NCBI GenBank assembly: GCA_947168515.1 | Contig: CAMVMF010000007.1 | Span: 22,504-86,503 of the forward strand | DNA length: 64,000 bases | From: an uncultured Bacteroidales bacterium | Lineage (GTDB): Bacteria; Bacteroidota; Bacteroidia; Bacteroidales; P3 | Reading direction: 5' to 3' | In this document: positions 1 through 9,123 of the stretch, piece after piece | Layout: the number at the start of each line of letters is the position of its first letter | Position numbering within the stretch: position 1 is the stretch's first letter | Position numbers and translations under genes: made by a program | The notes under the pieces: model-generated | Database searches by the model: none | What the model was told of the DNA's origin: nothing | Seen by the model: the letters and a program-made list of their open reading frames with translations, nothing else

Positions 1-1
1 C

Positions 2-1276
2 ACCGATGCCGACACCTTCGTTCGCCACGCCGAGGCCAAGCTTTGCTACGCTCCACAGCCAATGGGGGGTACCGATTCCATCTTTCTGAAATCCTCGCAC
101 CTGCTTTTTGAAACCGTGATTGGGGAGCAGGAATGCCACCCCTTTGACTGGGACGGCACTCCGGCCATCTTCCCCGTCTTCCACAAAGACTCCGCCCTCC
201 CCTTCGACCCGTTTGCTGCCATCTTCTATATGCTTTCCAGGTATGAGGAATACCTCCCCCATCGAAAAGACCAGCACGGCAGAATACTATACACCGAGAC
301 CTTGGCCTATAAGAATGGCTTCCTGCAGACACCGGTTGTAGAGCGGTGGGCACTAATAATCAAAGACTTAATATTGTCAAGATATCCCAACACCGTCTTT
401 ATAAAAAAAAGTTTCAGCTTTGAACCAACCATAGACATCGATTCCGCCTATTGCTACATGCACAAAGGAGTATTCCGCACCTGCCTAGGCATACTGCGCG
501 ACGGAATCCACCGCCATGACCTTTCCGAAGTCCGGCATAGGATACGCACCCTCAGAAAGAAAGAAGAGGACCCCTACGACACTTTCGACTACATCATCAG
601 CCTCAACCAGCAGTACCGCTTCCAGCTTATTTTCTTTGCCCTGCTGGGCGACTACAGCATGTACGACAAACCCATCTCCTACCTCAACAACGAATTCCGC
701 CAGCTGCTGCAGCACATTGGGGACCACTCCAAAGTAGGCATCCACGGCTCCTACGACTCGGCCCTGGAGCCCAAAAGGTTGGAACAAGAAATCCAACGGC
801 TGTCAGACATACTGCACCGCCCCATCTACCGCAACAGGTACCATTTCCTCCGTTTCACCCTGCCTAGGGGGTACAGCAATTTGGAGAAGCTGGGCATCAC
901 ACAGGACTATACCATGGGGTTTGCCGACCAACCGGGTTTCCGCAACGGGTCCTGCTCCGCCCTGCCTTTCTTTCACCTGAGCAGAAACCAGGAAATCAAC
1001 CTCAACGTACATCCATTTATCACGATGGACACCACGTTCCACACCCACATGAATCTCTCGCCAGAGGAAGCCATCAAACAGTATCACAGCCTAATTGACG
1101 AGGTGAAGGCCGTCGATGGAACCTTCAGTTGTATTTTCCACAACCAAAACCTGTGCGAACAATTCGGATGGGAGGGCTGGCGTGCCGTATACGAAGATGT
1201 TCAGCAGTACGCCTATCAGAACACACAAAATACCAACATGAACACAAAAGACAATTTAGATTTAGAGAATGATTAA
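2..1276 (+). CDS. polysaccharide deacetylase-like protein, 5' end cut off by window
   Basis: The reading frame is open from base 2, before the first ATG at 62, so the gene starts outside the window. The product looks like the Bacteroidota carbohydrate-deacetylase-like family (NodB-type fold). A metal-site-like TIDIDSAY motif lies near the middle, GIHGSYD follows about 100 residues later, and HPFITMD is near the C-terminus. No membrane segment is visible in the part present. The stop overlaps the start of the KdsC gene by 8 bases, so the two are probably co-transcribed; this suggests a role in cell-surface glycan synthesis or modification. The family assignment is moderate and the substrate is unknown. 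Confidence 0.7.
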   Translation, partial: TDADTFVRHAEAKLCYAPQPMGGTDSIFLKSSHLLFETVIGEQECHPFDWDGTPAIFPVFHKDSALPFDPFAAIFYMLSRYEEYLPHRKDQHGRILYTETLAYKNGFLQTPVVERWALIIKDLILSRYPNTVFIKKSFSFEPTIDIDSAYCYMHKGVFRTCLGILRDGIHRHDLSEVRHRIRTLRKKEEDPYDTFDYIISLNQQYRFQLIFFALLGDYSMYDKPISYLNNEFRQLLQHIGDHSKVGIHGSYDSALEPKRLEQEIQRLSDILHRPIYRNRYHFLRFTLPRGYSNLEKLGITQDYTMGFADQPGFRNGSCSALPFFHLSRNQEINLNVHPFITMDTTFHTHMNLSPEEAIKQYHSLIDEVKAVDGTFSCIFHNQNLCEQFGWEGWRAVYEDVQQYAYQNTQNTNMNTKDNLDLEND

Positions 1277-1805
1277 TTACAAAGAAAAACTACATGAGAT
1301 AAAAGCATTTGTCTTTGACTTCGACGGTGTGATGACCGATGGGAGCGTATGGACATACTACAACGGCGACACCATCCGAAGTGCCAACGTGAAAGACGGA
1401 TTTGCCATACAATATGCCGTCAAAAAAGGCTATATCGTTGCCATCATCTCAGGGGCCACCTCTCCAAGTATCGACAACCGCATGAAGAGCCTCGGTGTCG
1501 CCCAATGCATGACCGGCTGCAGCAACAAGCTGGAGAGCTACCGCCATTTCTTAGCCCAAAACGGCCTGCAGGAGTCGCAAGTCGTGTGCATGGGTGACGA
1601 CATCCCCGACTACCAGATGATGCGGCATTGCGGAGTGGCCGCATGCCCGGCCGACGCAGCCACCGAAATCAAAGAAATCAGCGACTACATATCTATCCGT
1701 CCCGGTGGGAGAGGATGTGTACGCGACATCATAGAACAGACATTGAGACTTCAGAACCAATGGTTTAATCCAAACGATGAGGGTCACGAAGCACTCAAAT
1801 GGTAA
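1269..1805 (+). CDS. kdsC: 3-deoxy-D-manno-octulosonate 8-phosphate phosphatase (KdsC/YrbI, HAD family)
   Basis: A 178-residue HAD phosphatase of normal length for KdsC. It has the nucleophile motif FDFDGVMTDG (residues 16-25), the ISGATS motif II and the acidic GDDIPDYQMM motif. In the family it removes phosphate from KDO-8-phosphate in the cytoplasm during synthesis of the LPS inner core. It has no cap domain, as expected of the tetrameric C0 class. The start codon overlaps the end of the preceding deacetylase-like gene, which indicates translational coupling. Confidence 0.9.
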   Translation: MINYKEKLHEIKAFVFDFDGVMTDGSVWTYYNGDTIRSANVKDGFAIQYAVKKGYIVAIISGATSPSIDNRMKSLGVAQCMTGCSNKLESYRHFLAQNGLQESQVVCMGDDIPDYQMMRHCGVAACPADAATEIKEISDYISIRPGGRGCVRDIIEQTLRLQNQWFNPNDEGHEALKW

Positions 1806-1828
1806 CATTTCACTAAAACTCAAGATCC

Positions 1829-2746
1829 ATCAAAAAGTTAACGTACATATTACTGCTGTCCCTGCTGTCCTTCTCCGTTTGGGCACAAACGCCAACCGAC
1901 AGCACTGGCAAAGAAGACAAGGAGGTTAGGAGTACCACCATGCTGGGTACATACTATGCCGACAAATTTGTGGGCAGACGCACCTCCAATGGAGAGATCT
2001 TCCGTCAGAACCAGTATACAGCCGCACACAAAACCATCCCTTTTGGCACATTTCTGATGGTCACCTATCCTGTCACCGAACAGACTGTTGTTGTGCGGGT
2101 GAACGACCGCTGTCCCAAACCCAACATATTGGACATGACCAAAATAGCCGTTCACGCTTTAGGAATCAAAGGCTCAGGCAAAGTCGCGGTAACCACATTA
2201 GACCCCGCTGTAGGGTACATGCTTTGGGTCAACCAAGACACCCTGGCCATGACAACGGCTGAATATTTGGCCTACCGAGACAAGAGCAAACGAAAACGCA
2301 TCTCGCCCTATCCGAACGCAACCAGGGACTCGAAAGATCCGTCTTCTCCTCCCACACAGTTGGCCCAGAAAAGCCCCAGCACCACCGCCAAGACCAGTCC
2401 GGCCATAGTGACAGACACCAGCCAACAGCAACAGGCACCACAGCCTGCCGCTGCGGATTCTACAACTTCGAACCAAAAGGAGAAAGAGAGACCAGTCGAA
2501 GTAGCCCCCAAAGGGCCTCTATACGACCTAGAGCTCTGCACCGTTGGGTCGCAATATGCAGCATGGTTAGAGCGGAAGAGACTGCCCGAGGAGATGCAGT
2601 CTAAATTGCTGTTAGAAAGCAATAAGCAGAACAAGGAAGTGCGCCTAATACTGGTGTTGGCCGACAGTCGGAACCATGCCGTCAGGACACAGGCCGAACT
2701 CATCGACCTCTTCCCTGAAAGTTGTTTGATACTACATGAAAAATAA
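1829..2746 (+). CDS. RlpA-like double-psi beta-barrel protein, probably with a non-ATG start
   Basis: The RlpA fold begins at GTYYADKFVGRRTSNGE and continues to VRVNDRCP and LDMTKIA, typical of septal-ring lytic transglycosylase RlpA. A Pro/Ser/Thr/Gln-rich linker follows, then a C-terminal SPOR-like segment of about 75 residues. The first ATG (1940) would start inside the mature domain. Upstream in the same frame, from ATC at 1829, lies a clear signal peptide (IKKLTYILLLSLLSFSVWAQ) with no ATG, GTG or TTG before the stop near 1813. I therefore place the start at the ATC, while 1940 is the conservative alternative. It probably acts in the periplasm on peptidoglycan at division sites. Confidence 0.75.
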   Translation: MKKLTYILLLSLLSFSVWAQTPTDSTGKEDKEVRSTTMLGTYYADKFVGRRTSNGEIFRQNQYTAAHKTIPFGTFLMVTYPVTEQTVVVRVNDRCPKPNILDMTKIAVHALGIKGSGKVAVTTLDPAVGYMLWVNQDTLAMTTAEYLAYRDKSKRKRISPYPNATRDSKDPSSPPTQLAQKSPSTTAKTSPAIVTDTSQQQQAPQPAAADSTTSNQKEKERPVEVAPKGPLYDLELCTVGSQYAAWLERKRLPEEMQSKLLLESNKQNKEVRLILVLADSRNHAVRTQAELIDLFPESCLILHEK

Positions 2747-2808
2747 CACACTCAAAAGAAAAAAGAAAAAAAAATGAGAAAAAAATATCAAATATAAATA
2801 TTTATTGC

Positions 2809-2816
2809 TATCTTTG
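2809..2816 (+). promoter_or_regulatory. Bacteroidota promoter -7 box for the T9SS operon
   Basis: TATCTTTG matches the TAnnTTTG consensus. It lies about 90 bases before porP in an AT-rich stretch and is the only convincing promoter seen before the porP-gldKLMN run. No clear -33 TTTG is present. Confidence 0.6.
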
Positions 2817-2906
2817 CAAGTCAAAATCTGGTTTGTCTTTTCGATGGAAAAGCAACCCAGATATTAAGATATATAAAAGAAAATTAAATAATTACATGAT
2901 ATTAAA

Positions 2907-3899
2907 ATGAGCGTTCGCATGAGAATCAGACTGAGCAAGAAGCTATCACTTTTGGTGATTGCGTTGGGATTTTCATGTGCAACCATGGCCCAGCAGGAGC
3001 CCCAGTTTTCACAATACATGTTCAACAGGATGTCTTACAATCCTGGCTATGCTGGCAGTTCTGGCTCCATCTGCGCTACGGCAATGTACAGAAATCAATG
3101 GATGGGTTTAAAGCTTGATGCTCCTACCACAGGTGGCAAAGCTGGGTCCACCCCTACCGACATCCTTTTCAACTTCGATATGCCCGTCAAGTTCCTTCAT
3201 GGCGGCATAGGCCTGACCTTTGTAAACGACAATATTGGCTACCACAAGAACAACATGCTAGCCCTAGACTATGCTTTCCGTATGTTTTGGGGCGAAGGCA
3301 ACCTCTCCGCAGGCATCGAGGTCGACATGCTCAATAGTACACTGGACGTTGAAAGTCTGGTTGCAACCGACCCCGACCCCCTGATTGGCCAAAATGGAGC
3401 CTCGGCCATGTTGATTGACGGAGCTGTTGGCGTATACTACCAGGTGCCTGGTAAATATTATTTAGGACTCTCTGTCAAAAATCTTTTGGGTGCCCACAGC
3501 GACGAGATTGCTTTCACCAACGCCCGCACTGCCTATCTCATGGGAGGATACGACTTCACTCCTGCAAGTGCCCCGCTCATCCGCATCAGACCTTCTGCAT
3601 TACTAAAGACAGCCGCGCTGAGCTATTTTCAGGCAGACCTTTCTTGCTTGATTGACTATCGCAATGCCTTTTGGGGCGGCCTAGGCTACCGTGTACAAGA
3701 TGCCGTCTACCTGATGGCAGGTGTTCATTGGAAAAAATTCAACATCGGCGTGTCCTACGATGTCACCACAAGCAACCTAGGTGCCTATAAGGCTGGCAGA
3801 AGTTTTGGCTCACTAGAGCTCTATCTGAAATTCGCTTTCAAGGTGGTGATACCTCGTAAGCCCGACACACGTTACGGCAACACGATGCTCCTTGACTAA
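2907..3899 (+). CDS. porP: PorP/SprF family type IX secretion system membrane protein
   Basis: A 330-residue protein with a signal peptide (hydrophobic run LSLLVIALGFSCATMA ending before QQEPQ) followed by the family hallmark QFSQYMFNRMSYNPGYAGSSG shortened here to its start, QFSQYMFNRMSYNPGYAG. The rest alternates polar and aromatic residues like an outer-membrane beta-barrel. A second ATG at 2919 gives a more typical signal peptide and may be the real start. In the family PorP/SprF works with the PorK/PorN ring or helps surface delivery of substrates. It heads the order porP-gldK-gldL-gldM-gldN, as in Porphyromonas gingivalis. Confidence 0.9.
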   Translation: MSVRMRIRLSKKLSLLVIALGFSCATMAQQEPQFSQYMFNRMSYNPGYAGSSGSICATAMYRNQWMGLKLDAPTTGGKAGSTPTDILFNFDMPVKFLHGGIGLTFVNDNIGYHKNNMLALDYAFRMFWGEGNLSAGIEVDMLNSTLDVESLVATDPDPLIGQNGASAMLIDGAVGVYYQVPGKYYLGLSVKNLLGAHSDEIAFTNARTAYLMGGYDFTPASAPLIRIRPSALLKTAALSYFQADLSCLIDYRNAFWGGLGYRVQDAVYLMAGVHWKKFNIGVSYDVTTSNLGAYKAGRSFGSLELYLKFAFKVVIPRKPDTRYGNTMLLD

Positions 3900-4038
3900 A
3901 CTAATAAAAATAATTAAAAAAGAAACTTTTCCAACGAAAAAACGTATAAGAACAAAAGGGACGAGTAGTTTTAAAGGAAATTATTATTACAATATACATT
4001 ATTAATATTCCAAACGAATAAACAAAAAAGTACTATAT

Positions 4039-5403
4039 ATGAAAAAGTTATTTTTCTTGCTTGCAGCCTCGGTAGTGATTCTCTCCGGTTGCTCTTCGAA
4101 ATCCTCCAACGGTGAACTAACCGGTGTGTTGAACCGTAACCAATTTGAGGACATCGACCTTAAAGGTATGGTTTTCGTAAACCAAGGAAACTTCAGCATG
4201 GGTGCTGGCGTTCAGAACAACACCTATGGAGTCACTTCACAACCCCGTACCATGCAGGTGGCTTCTTTCTTCATGGACGAGACCGAAATCACCAACAACG
4301 AGTACCGCCAATTTGTGGCATGGGTAACCGACTCAATGGTCCGCAAAATGCTGGCCGAAGGTGGTATGGACGGTTATCAGATTGAGGAGAACGAATATGG
4401 TGAGCCCCTGAACCCACCAAACATCAATTATAAGACCAAGATCGATTGGGAAAACCCCGAAGTGCGTGAAGCTCTCACCGACCTCTACGTTGCTGAGAAA
4501 GACAGATACTTCGGCCGTCGTGAAATCGACGCTTCCAAACTCAATTATGAATATTATTGGATTGACTATGCCGACGCCTCCCGCAAGGAAACCAGTGCAC
4601 AGAATAAGGAAGAGCATCGCGGCACCCTCTACACCGCTCGTCCCAGAGGTCTGAACAACCGCACAGCTTTCGTTCACAAAGAGAGAATCAACGTCTATCC
4701 CGACACACTCTGCTGGGTCCACGACTACACCTACTCGATGAACGATGACTTCACCCGCAATTATTTCTGCTCTGCAGCTTACGACAACTATCCCGTTGTC
4801 GGCATCAGCTGGCTCCAAGCCAAAGCATTCTGCATCTGGCGCAGCAAATTCCTCAACGACTACCTGGCCAGTATCAACTACGAGCACATGAACGACTTCC
4901 GTCTGCCCTCAGAGGCCGAGTGGGAATTTGCCGCCCGTGGTGGTATCGCTGCTGAGAGCTATCCTTGGGGAGGTCCCTATGTGCGCAACCCGAACGGCTG
5001 CTTCTTGGCCAACTATGAGCCCCTGCGCGGTGCTTATGACGACGATGGCGGTGTTCGTACATTGGTGGTGGGACACTATGCTCCCAACGACTATGGTCTG
5101 TATGATATGGCCGGCAACGTTTCTGAGTGGTGTGCCGACGCATACAATGAGTCCACTTATATTGTTGCCAATGCACTGTCCCCCTTCTACAACTACAATG
5201 CACAGGAGAGCGATCCTATTGCCATGAAACGTAAGGTCATCCGTGGCGGCAGCTGGAAGGATCAGAAATACTACATCCAAGTCCAGACCCGTACATTTGA
5301 GTTTCAGGATACCAGCAAGTGCTACATTGGTTTCCGCTGCATCCAGCCTTACATGGGCCGTGTTAAGGGCGACAACCTGAAGACAGCATCCAATGTCTAT
5401 TAA
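4039..5403 (+). CDS. gldK: GldK/PorK T9SS lipoprotein with formylglycine-generating-enzyme-like domain
   Basis: A 454-residue lipoprotein: the signal peptide ends in the lipobox LSGC with Cys18. An FGE-sulfatase (SUMF1-like) fold follows, from about residue 45 (MVFVNQGNFSMGAG) to the C-terminus, including RLPSEAEWEFAARGG, YDMAGNVSEWCAD and VIRGGSWKD. GldK and GldN form the periplasmic ring attached to the outer membrane in the T9SS. It lies 139 bases after porP and directly before gldL in the same direction. The FGE-like domain is structural in this family, not a sulfatase-modifying enzyme. Confidence 0.95.
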   Translation: MKKLFFLLAASVVILSGCSSKSSNGELTGVLNRNQFEDIDLKGMVFVNQGNFSMGAGVQNNTYGVTSQPRTMQVASFFMDETEITNNEYRQFVAWVTDSMVRKMLAEGGMDGYQIEENEYGEPLNPPNINYKTKIDWENPEVREALTDLYVAEKDRYFGRREIDASKLNYEYYWIDYADASRKETSAQNKEEHRGTLYTARPRGLNNRTAFVHKERINVYPDTLCWVHDYTYSMNDDFTRNYFCSAAYDNYPVVGISWLQAKAFCIWRSKFLNDYLASINYEHMNDFRLPSEAEWEFAARGGIAAESYPWGGPYVRNPNGCFLANYEPLRGAYDDDGGVRTLVVGHYAPNDYGLYDMAGNVSEWCADAYNESTYIVANALSPFYNYNAQESDPIAMKRKVIRGGSWKDQKYYIQVQTRTFEFQDTSKCYIGFRCIQPYMGRVKGDNLKTASNVY

Positions 5404-5468
5404 TAGAAACCACTAGACTACAGACAACTAAATACATTAATCATTAAGTAACACAAAAAAGAAATACA

Positions 5469-6332
5469 ATGAGTAGGTTAGACAACATAGTTCGCAGTAA
5501 AGGTTATAAAAACTTCATGTCTAAACTTTATGGATGGGGCGCTGCCGTCGTTATCATCGGTGCCCTGTTCAAGATTAACCACTGGCCCGGTGGTACCCTG
5601 ATGCTGATTATCGGTATGGGTACTGAGACTGTCATCTTCTTCCTTTCTGCTTTCGAACCCCCTCACGTAGAGTTCGACTGGACACTCGTATATCCCCAGT
5701 TGGCTGGCATGGATAGTCCTGAAGCCATTGCTGGTGCTGCTGCCAAGAACGAACTGTTGAATACGGAAACAGAGAGCCATGTGGCTGTCAGCAACGACCC
5801 GCTAACGGCAAAGCTCGACCAAATGCTCGAAGAAGCCAATATCACTCCCGAACTTATCGAACGTCTCGGACATGGCATGGAAAATCTGGCCGAGAGTGCC
5901 AACTCCATCAGTGGTATTGCCTCCGCAGCTGCCTCTACTGACAAATTTGTGAACAGCCTTGACAGTGCTTCGGAGGCTGTTGACAAGATGAAAGCCGCCA
6001 GTGAGGCAGTCAATAACCTTACCACCATCTACGAAGAGACTGCTCAGGCCCTTACCAGTGGCGATGCTTCTTATGCCGATGAGATGAAGAAACTGGCAGG
6101 CAGCTTGGCTTCTGTCAACGCCATGTACGAGATGCAGTTGCAGACCTCTACCAGCCAGCTTGAGGCCACCAAGGAGGTTGAGGAACGTATCCAGGCCATG
6201 ATGGCCAACTTTGCCGGTAGTGCCGAGGGTGTTCTGAAATACAAAGAGCAAGTAGATGCCCTTTCCCGCAAGGTTGCCGAGCTTAACAATGTATACGGCA
6301 ACATGCTTGCTGCGATGCAGACCCGTCTGTAA
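5469..6332 (+). CDS. gldL: GldL/PorL T9SS inner-membrane motor subunit
   Basis: A 287-residue protein with two closely spaced transmembrane helices near the N-terminus (about residues 19-37 and 42-60, the first ending KINHWPGG and the second containing IIGMGTETVIFFLSAFEPP). A long cytoplasmic region rich in Ala, Glu and Ser follows and is predicted helical. In the family the GldL pentamer and GldM dimer form the proton-powered motor that energises type IX secretion and gliding. The conserved glutamate in the second helix (GTETVIFF) is present. Confidence 0.95.
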   Translation: MSRLDNIVRSKGYKNFMSKLYGWGAAVVIIGALFKINHWPGGTLMLIIGMGTETVIFFLSAFEPPHVEFDWTLVYPQLAGMDSPEAIAGAAAKNELLNTETESHVAVSNDPLTAKLDQMLEEANITPELIERLGHGMENLAESANSISGIASAAASTDKFVNSLDSASEAVDKMKAASEAVNNLTTIYEETAQALTSGDASYADEMKKLAGSLASVNAMYEMQLQTSTSQLEATKEVEERIQAMMANFAGSAEGVLKYKEQVDALSRKVAELNNVYGNMLAAMQTRL

Positions 6333-6399
6333 GAAATACAGCACAACTAAATAACTAACAGTACACTTTAATAAATTATAAGTCACTAATTAGAAAAGT

Positions 6400-8091
6400 A
6401 TGGGTGCTTCAAACTGTCCGGAAACCCCGCGACAAAAAATGATTCAGATGATGTACCTTGTGTACACCGCCATGTTGGCACTGAACGTTTCGGCTGAGGT
6501 TGTGGAAGGCTTCAAGACCGTAGGTAACGCCATGACGAAATCCAACGAGAACATGGTGCTCAAGTTGGAGGATACCTACGAGAACTTCGAGAATGCCCTA
6601 AAGAACAACCCCGGCAAAGTTCAGGACAAATATGACAAGGCCCAAGAGATTAAAAAACTCTCCAAGGATCTTGTTTACACCATTGATACCGTAACTTATA
6701 GCTTCGTTAGCAAAATAGCTTCCAAAGCAGAGATTGAATTGGTAGACCCTGCAGACAACGAAAGAATAATCAAGAGAACAATTCCGCTGACCAATGAAGA
6801 CGGTAGTGCAAACTTCGACAGCATTGCCGAAGCCCTGCATGTGGGTGGATTCCGTTGGATCAACAAACTTGACGATAACCACATCGGTACCCCCTATTTT
6901 ATCGGTAATGCTGAGGGCGACGAAGCCTCCAAAGGAGCTGCTGTCCTCATTAAGAGCAACATTATTGAATATAAGAATAGGGTCCGTGAGATTTTGGGTT
7001 CCGACTCAACACACGTCAATCTGGGTCTGAATGTCGAAGACTATTCATTGAACTCTGAAGGCAAGCCCACTTCCTGGGAACAGCTGAACTTCAACAACAC
7101 CGTAGCAGGTGCTGCATTGGTAACGCTGACCCGTATGAAAGCAGAGGTAATGAATGCAGAGTTTGATGCTGTCAACATGCTTTACAAACAGGTCAAGTCC
7201 AATGACTTCTCATTTGATAAGGTTTCTGTAATTGCCTATTCCAATAATTCCTACATTATGAAGGGAGGCAAATACGAGTTGACGGTGAATGTGGGTGCCT
7301 ACGACTCCAAGGCCAAATTTGAGGCCAATGTGGGAGGACAGCACTTTACTTCCAACGACACCGGAGCAGTAATCTATTCTACCACATGTAATACCACAGG
7401 CCCAAAGACCATCACCGGTACTGTCTATGTCAAGAAAGAGACTGGTACGGAGAAGTACGACTTCAAACAGAGTTACTATGTGGCAGAGCCGATGGCTGTA
7501 TTCGAACTCACCGAGATGAACGTTGTGTATATGGGCATCGACAACCCCATCAAGATATCTGTTCCTGGTGCAGCCGCTCACAACTTAGTGGTCTCTTTGG
7601 CCGATCCTAGCCAAGGAACCATGACAGCAGACCCGAAATCGGGCGCAGGCCACTACATTATCAAGCCCAAAGTCAACAAAGGAAAGATTGTAGTCAATGC
7701 TTCCATCAAGGACGGCAAGCAGACCCGATTCATGGGTTCCACCGAATTGCGTGCACGCGCACTGCCCGACCCCAAGATATTCTTGGGTAGAGTTGAAGCA
7801 GGTAAAGGTATCCCCATCGGCGACCTGAAGAACATGAAAGGACCCCAAGTACGATATGGACCGGAGTTTGCCTTCCACATGAAGACCCCCACCATACTGA
7901 AGCAATCCATCGATATCACCCGAGTTAACGGGGCCACCGACCTAGAATGTCGTGGCGGTGTATGGACAGCCGACATCATGAGTTACATCAACAAAGCCAA
8001 GCCCGGCTGCAAGATTACCCTCAGTCTCGATGTCCAGATGCCTGACGGATCGAAACGTAACGTAAGTAGCACATTCCGTATTACCAAGTAA
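6400..8091 (+). CDS. gldM: GldM/PorM T9SS motor subunit
   Basis: A 563-residue protein that starts with a short cytoplasmic segment (ETPRQKMIQMMYLVYTAM) and one transmembrane helix ending LALNVSAEV. A long periplasmic region of stacked Ig-like domains follows, as in GldM/PorM. It is somewhat longer than the roughly 515 residues usual for the family. It transmits the energy of the GldL proton channel through the periplasm to the GldK/GldN ring. Its place between gldL and gldN is the conserved order. Confidence 0.95.
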   Translation: MGASNCPETPRQKMIQMMYLVYTAMLALNVSAEVVEGFKTVGNAMTKSNENMVLKLEDTYENFENALKNNPGKVQDKYDKAQEIKKLSKDLVYTIDTVTYSFVSKIASKAEIELVDPADNERIIKRTIPLTNEDGSANFDSIAEALHVGGFRWINKLDDNHIGTPYFIGNAEGDEASKGAAVLIKSNIIEYKNRVREILGSDSTHVNLGLNVEDYSLNSEGKPTSWEQLNFNNTVAGAALVTLTRMKAEVMNAEFDAVNMLYKQVKSNDFSFDKVSVIAYSNNSYIMKGGKYELTVNVGAYDSKAKFEANVGGQHFTSNDTGAVIYSTTCNTTGPKTITGTVYVKKETGTEKYDFKQSYYVAEPMAVFELTEMNVVYMGIDNPIKISVPGAAAHNLVVSLADPSQGTMTADPKSGAGHYIIKPKVNKGKIVVNASIKDGKQTRFMGSTELRARALPDPKIFLGRVEAGKGIPIGDLKNMKGPQVRYGPEFAFHMKTPTILKQSIDITRVNGATDLECRGGVWTADIMSYINKAKPGCKITLSLDVQMPDGSKRNVSSTFRITK

Positions 8092-8112
8092 ATAAAATAA
8101 AAAATTGATATT

Positions 8113-9009
8113 ATGAAAAAAGTATTGTTGGGCCTCAGCCTATTGCTTCTCACCTTCGCCGGCATGTCTGTCAAAGCACAGAACATACTGAGCCCTGATG
8201 ATGAGAATAATTTGAGCAATTTTTACACCCGCACCATGAGTACCACACGTCAGGCCATCCCCTACCCCAGCCTACGCGAGAGCGATGTTATCTGGGAGAC
8301 CTGCATTTGGCGCGACATTGATTTTCGTGAGAAATTCAACCAGTTCTTCTATTTCCCCAAAGGAGAAGACAGCATTAATAACAACCAGGGCCGTATCAAT
8401 TTAGCCTACCTTATCTATAGGAATGCCGCTTTAGGCGAATTCGAGATTTTCGAAGACGACGAACTGAAGATTCCCGTAGACTGGAGCTATATGTACACCC
8501 GTCTCAACAAAGCAGACACCACGCTCACAGACCCTGTCTATGACGAATACGGTGACATTATTGAAGATGGTCACGATACCATCAAATACAAGTCTTTCAG
8601 TTCAGATGACTACTATAAGATTCATATCAAAGAGTATTGGTACATCGACAAGCAGGACACCCGTATGAAGGCTCGTATCGTTTCCCTGGCTTTGGTTGAC
8701 GAAAACTGTAGAGAGGTTGATGGTGAAATGGAATGCAACCCCACCACACGTTTCTGGATTCCCATGAACGACATGCGCGTCCGTAACATTTTCGCCCGTA
8801 CCAATGTCTATGATATGTACAACAACAATGTAGAGCGCAGTTACGACGAGGTTTTCATCTCTCGTTATTTCGACAGTTATGTCACGCGTCAAACCAACGT
8901 CTACAACCGCGAAATACATGACTACCTCACTGGTGAGGACGCTCAGCTCGAGTCTCAGACCATCGAAGAGCGTATCTTCGACATCGAGTCCGATATGTGG
9001 GAATACTAA
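8113..9009 (+). CDS. gldN: GldN/PorN T9SS ring protein
   Basis: A 298-residue protein with an N-terminal signal peptide (MKKVLLGLSLLLLTFAG..VKAQ) and the family motifs ESDVIWETCIWRDIDFREKFNQ and DDELKIPVDW. The C-terminus ends with EERIFDIESDMWEY. GldN forms the outer-membrane-associated periplasmic ring with GldK. It follows gldM after 21 bases and is followed by a long hairpin and then a diverged second copy. Confidence 0.94.
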   Translation: MKKVLLGLSLLLLTFAGMSVKAQNILSPDDENNLSNFYTRTMSTTRQAIPYPSLRESDVIWETCIWRDIDFREKFNQFFYFPKGEDSINNNQGRINLAYLIYRNAALGEFEIFEDDELKIPVDWSYMYTRLNKADTTLTDPVYDEYGDIIEDGHDTIKYKSFSSDDYYKIHIKEYWYIDKQDTRMKARIVSLALVDENCREVDGEMECNPTTRFWIPMNDMRVRNIFARTNVYDMYNNNVERSYDEVFISRYFDSYVTRQTNVYNREIHDYLTGEDAQLESQTIEERIFDIESDMWEY

Positions 9010-9065
9010 TAAATCTTACGACATAAATAAAAGTCTAACAAGATTAGGTTAACCATTCCTAAGAG

Positions 9066-9107
9066 AAAAGAGTTAAGAGTAAGTCTTCCCTTATTCTTAA
9101 CTCTTTT
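9066..9107 (+). terminator. long hairpin between the two gldN copies
   Basis: An 18-base arm (9066-9083) pairs with 9090-9107 across a 6-base loop with a single mismatch. A weakly T-rich stretch follows. It probably acts as a partial terminator or mRNA-end stabiliser that sets the level of the downstream gldN-like gene. Confidence 0.65.
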
Positions 9108-9123
9108 GATTTAGTAAAAAAAG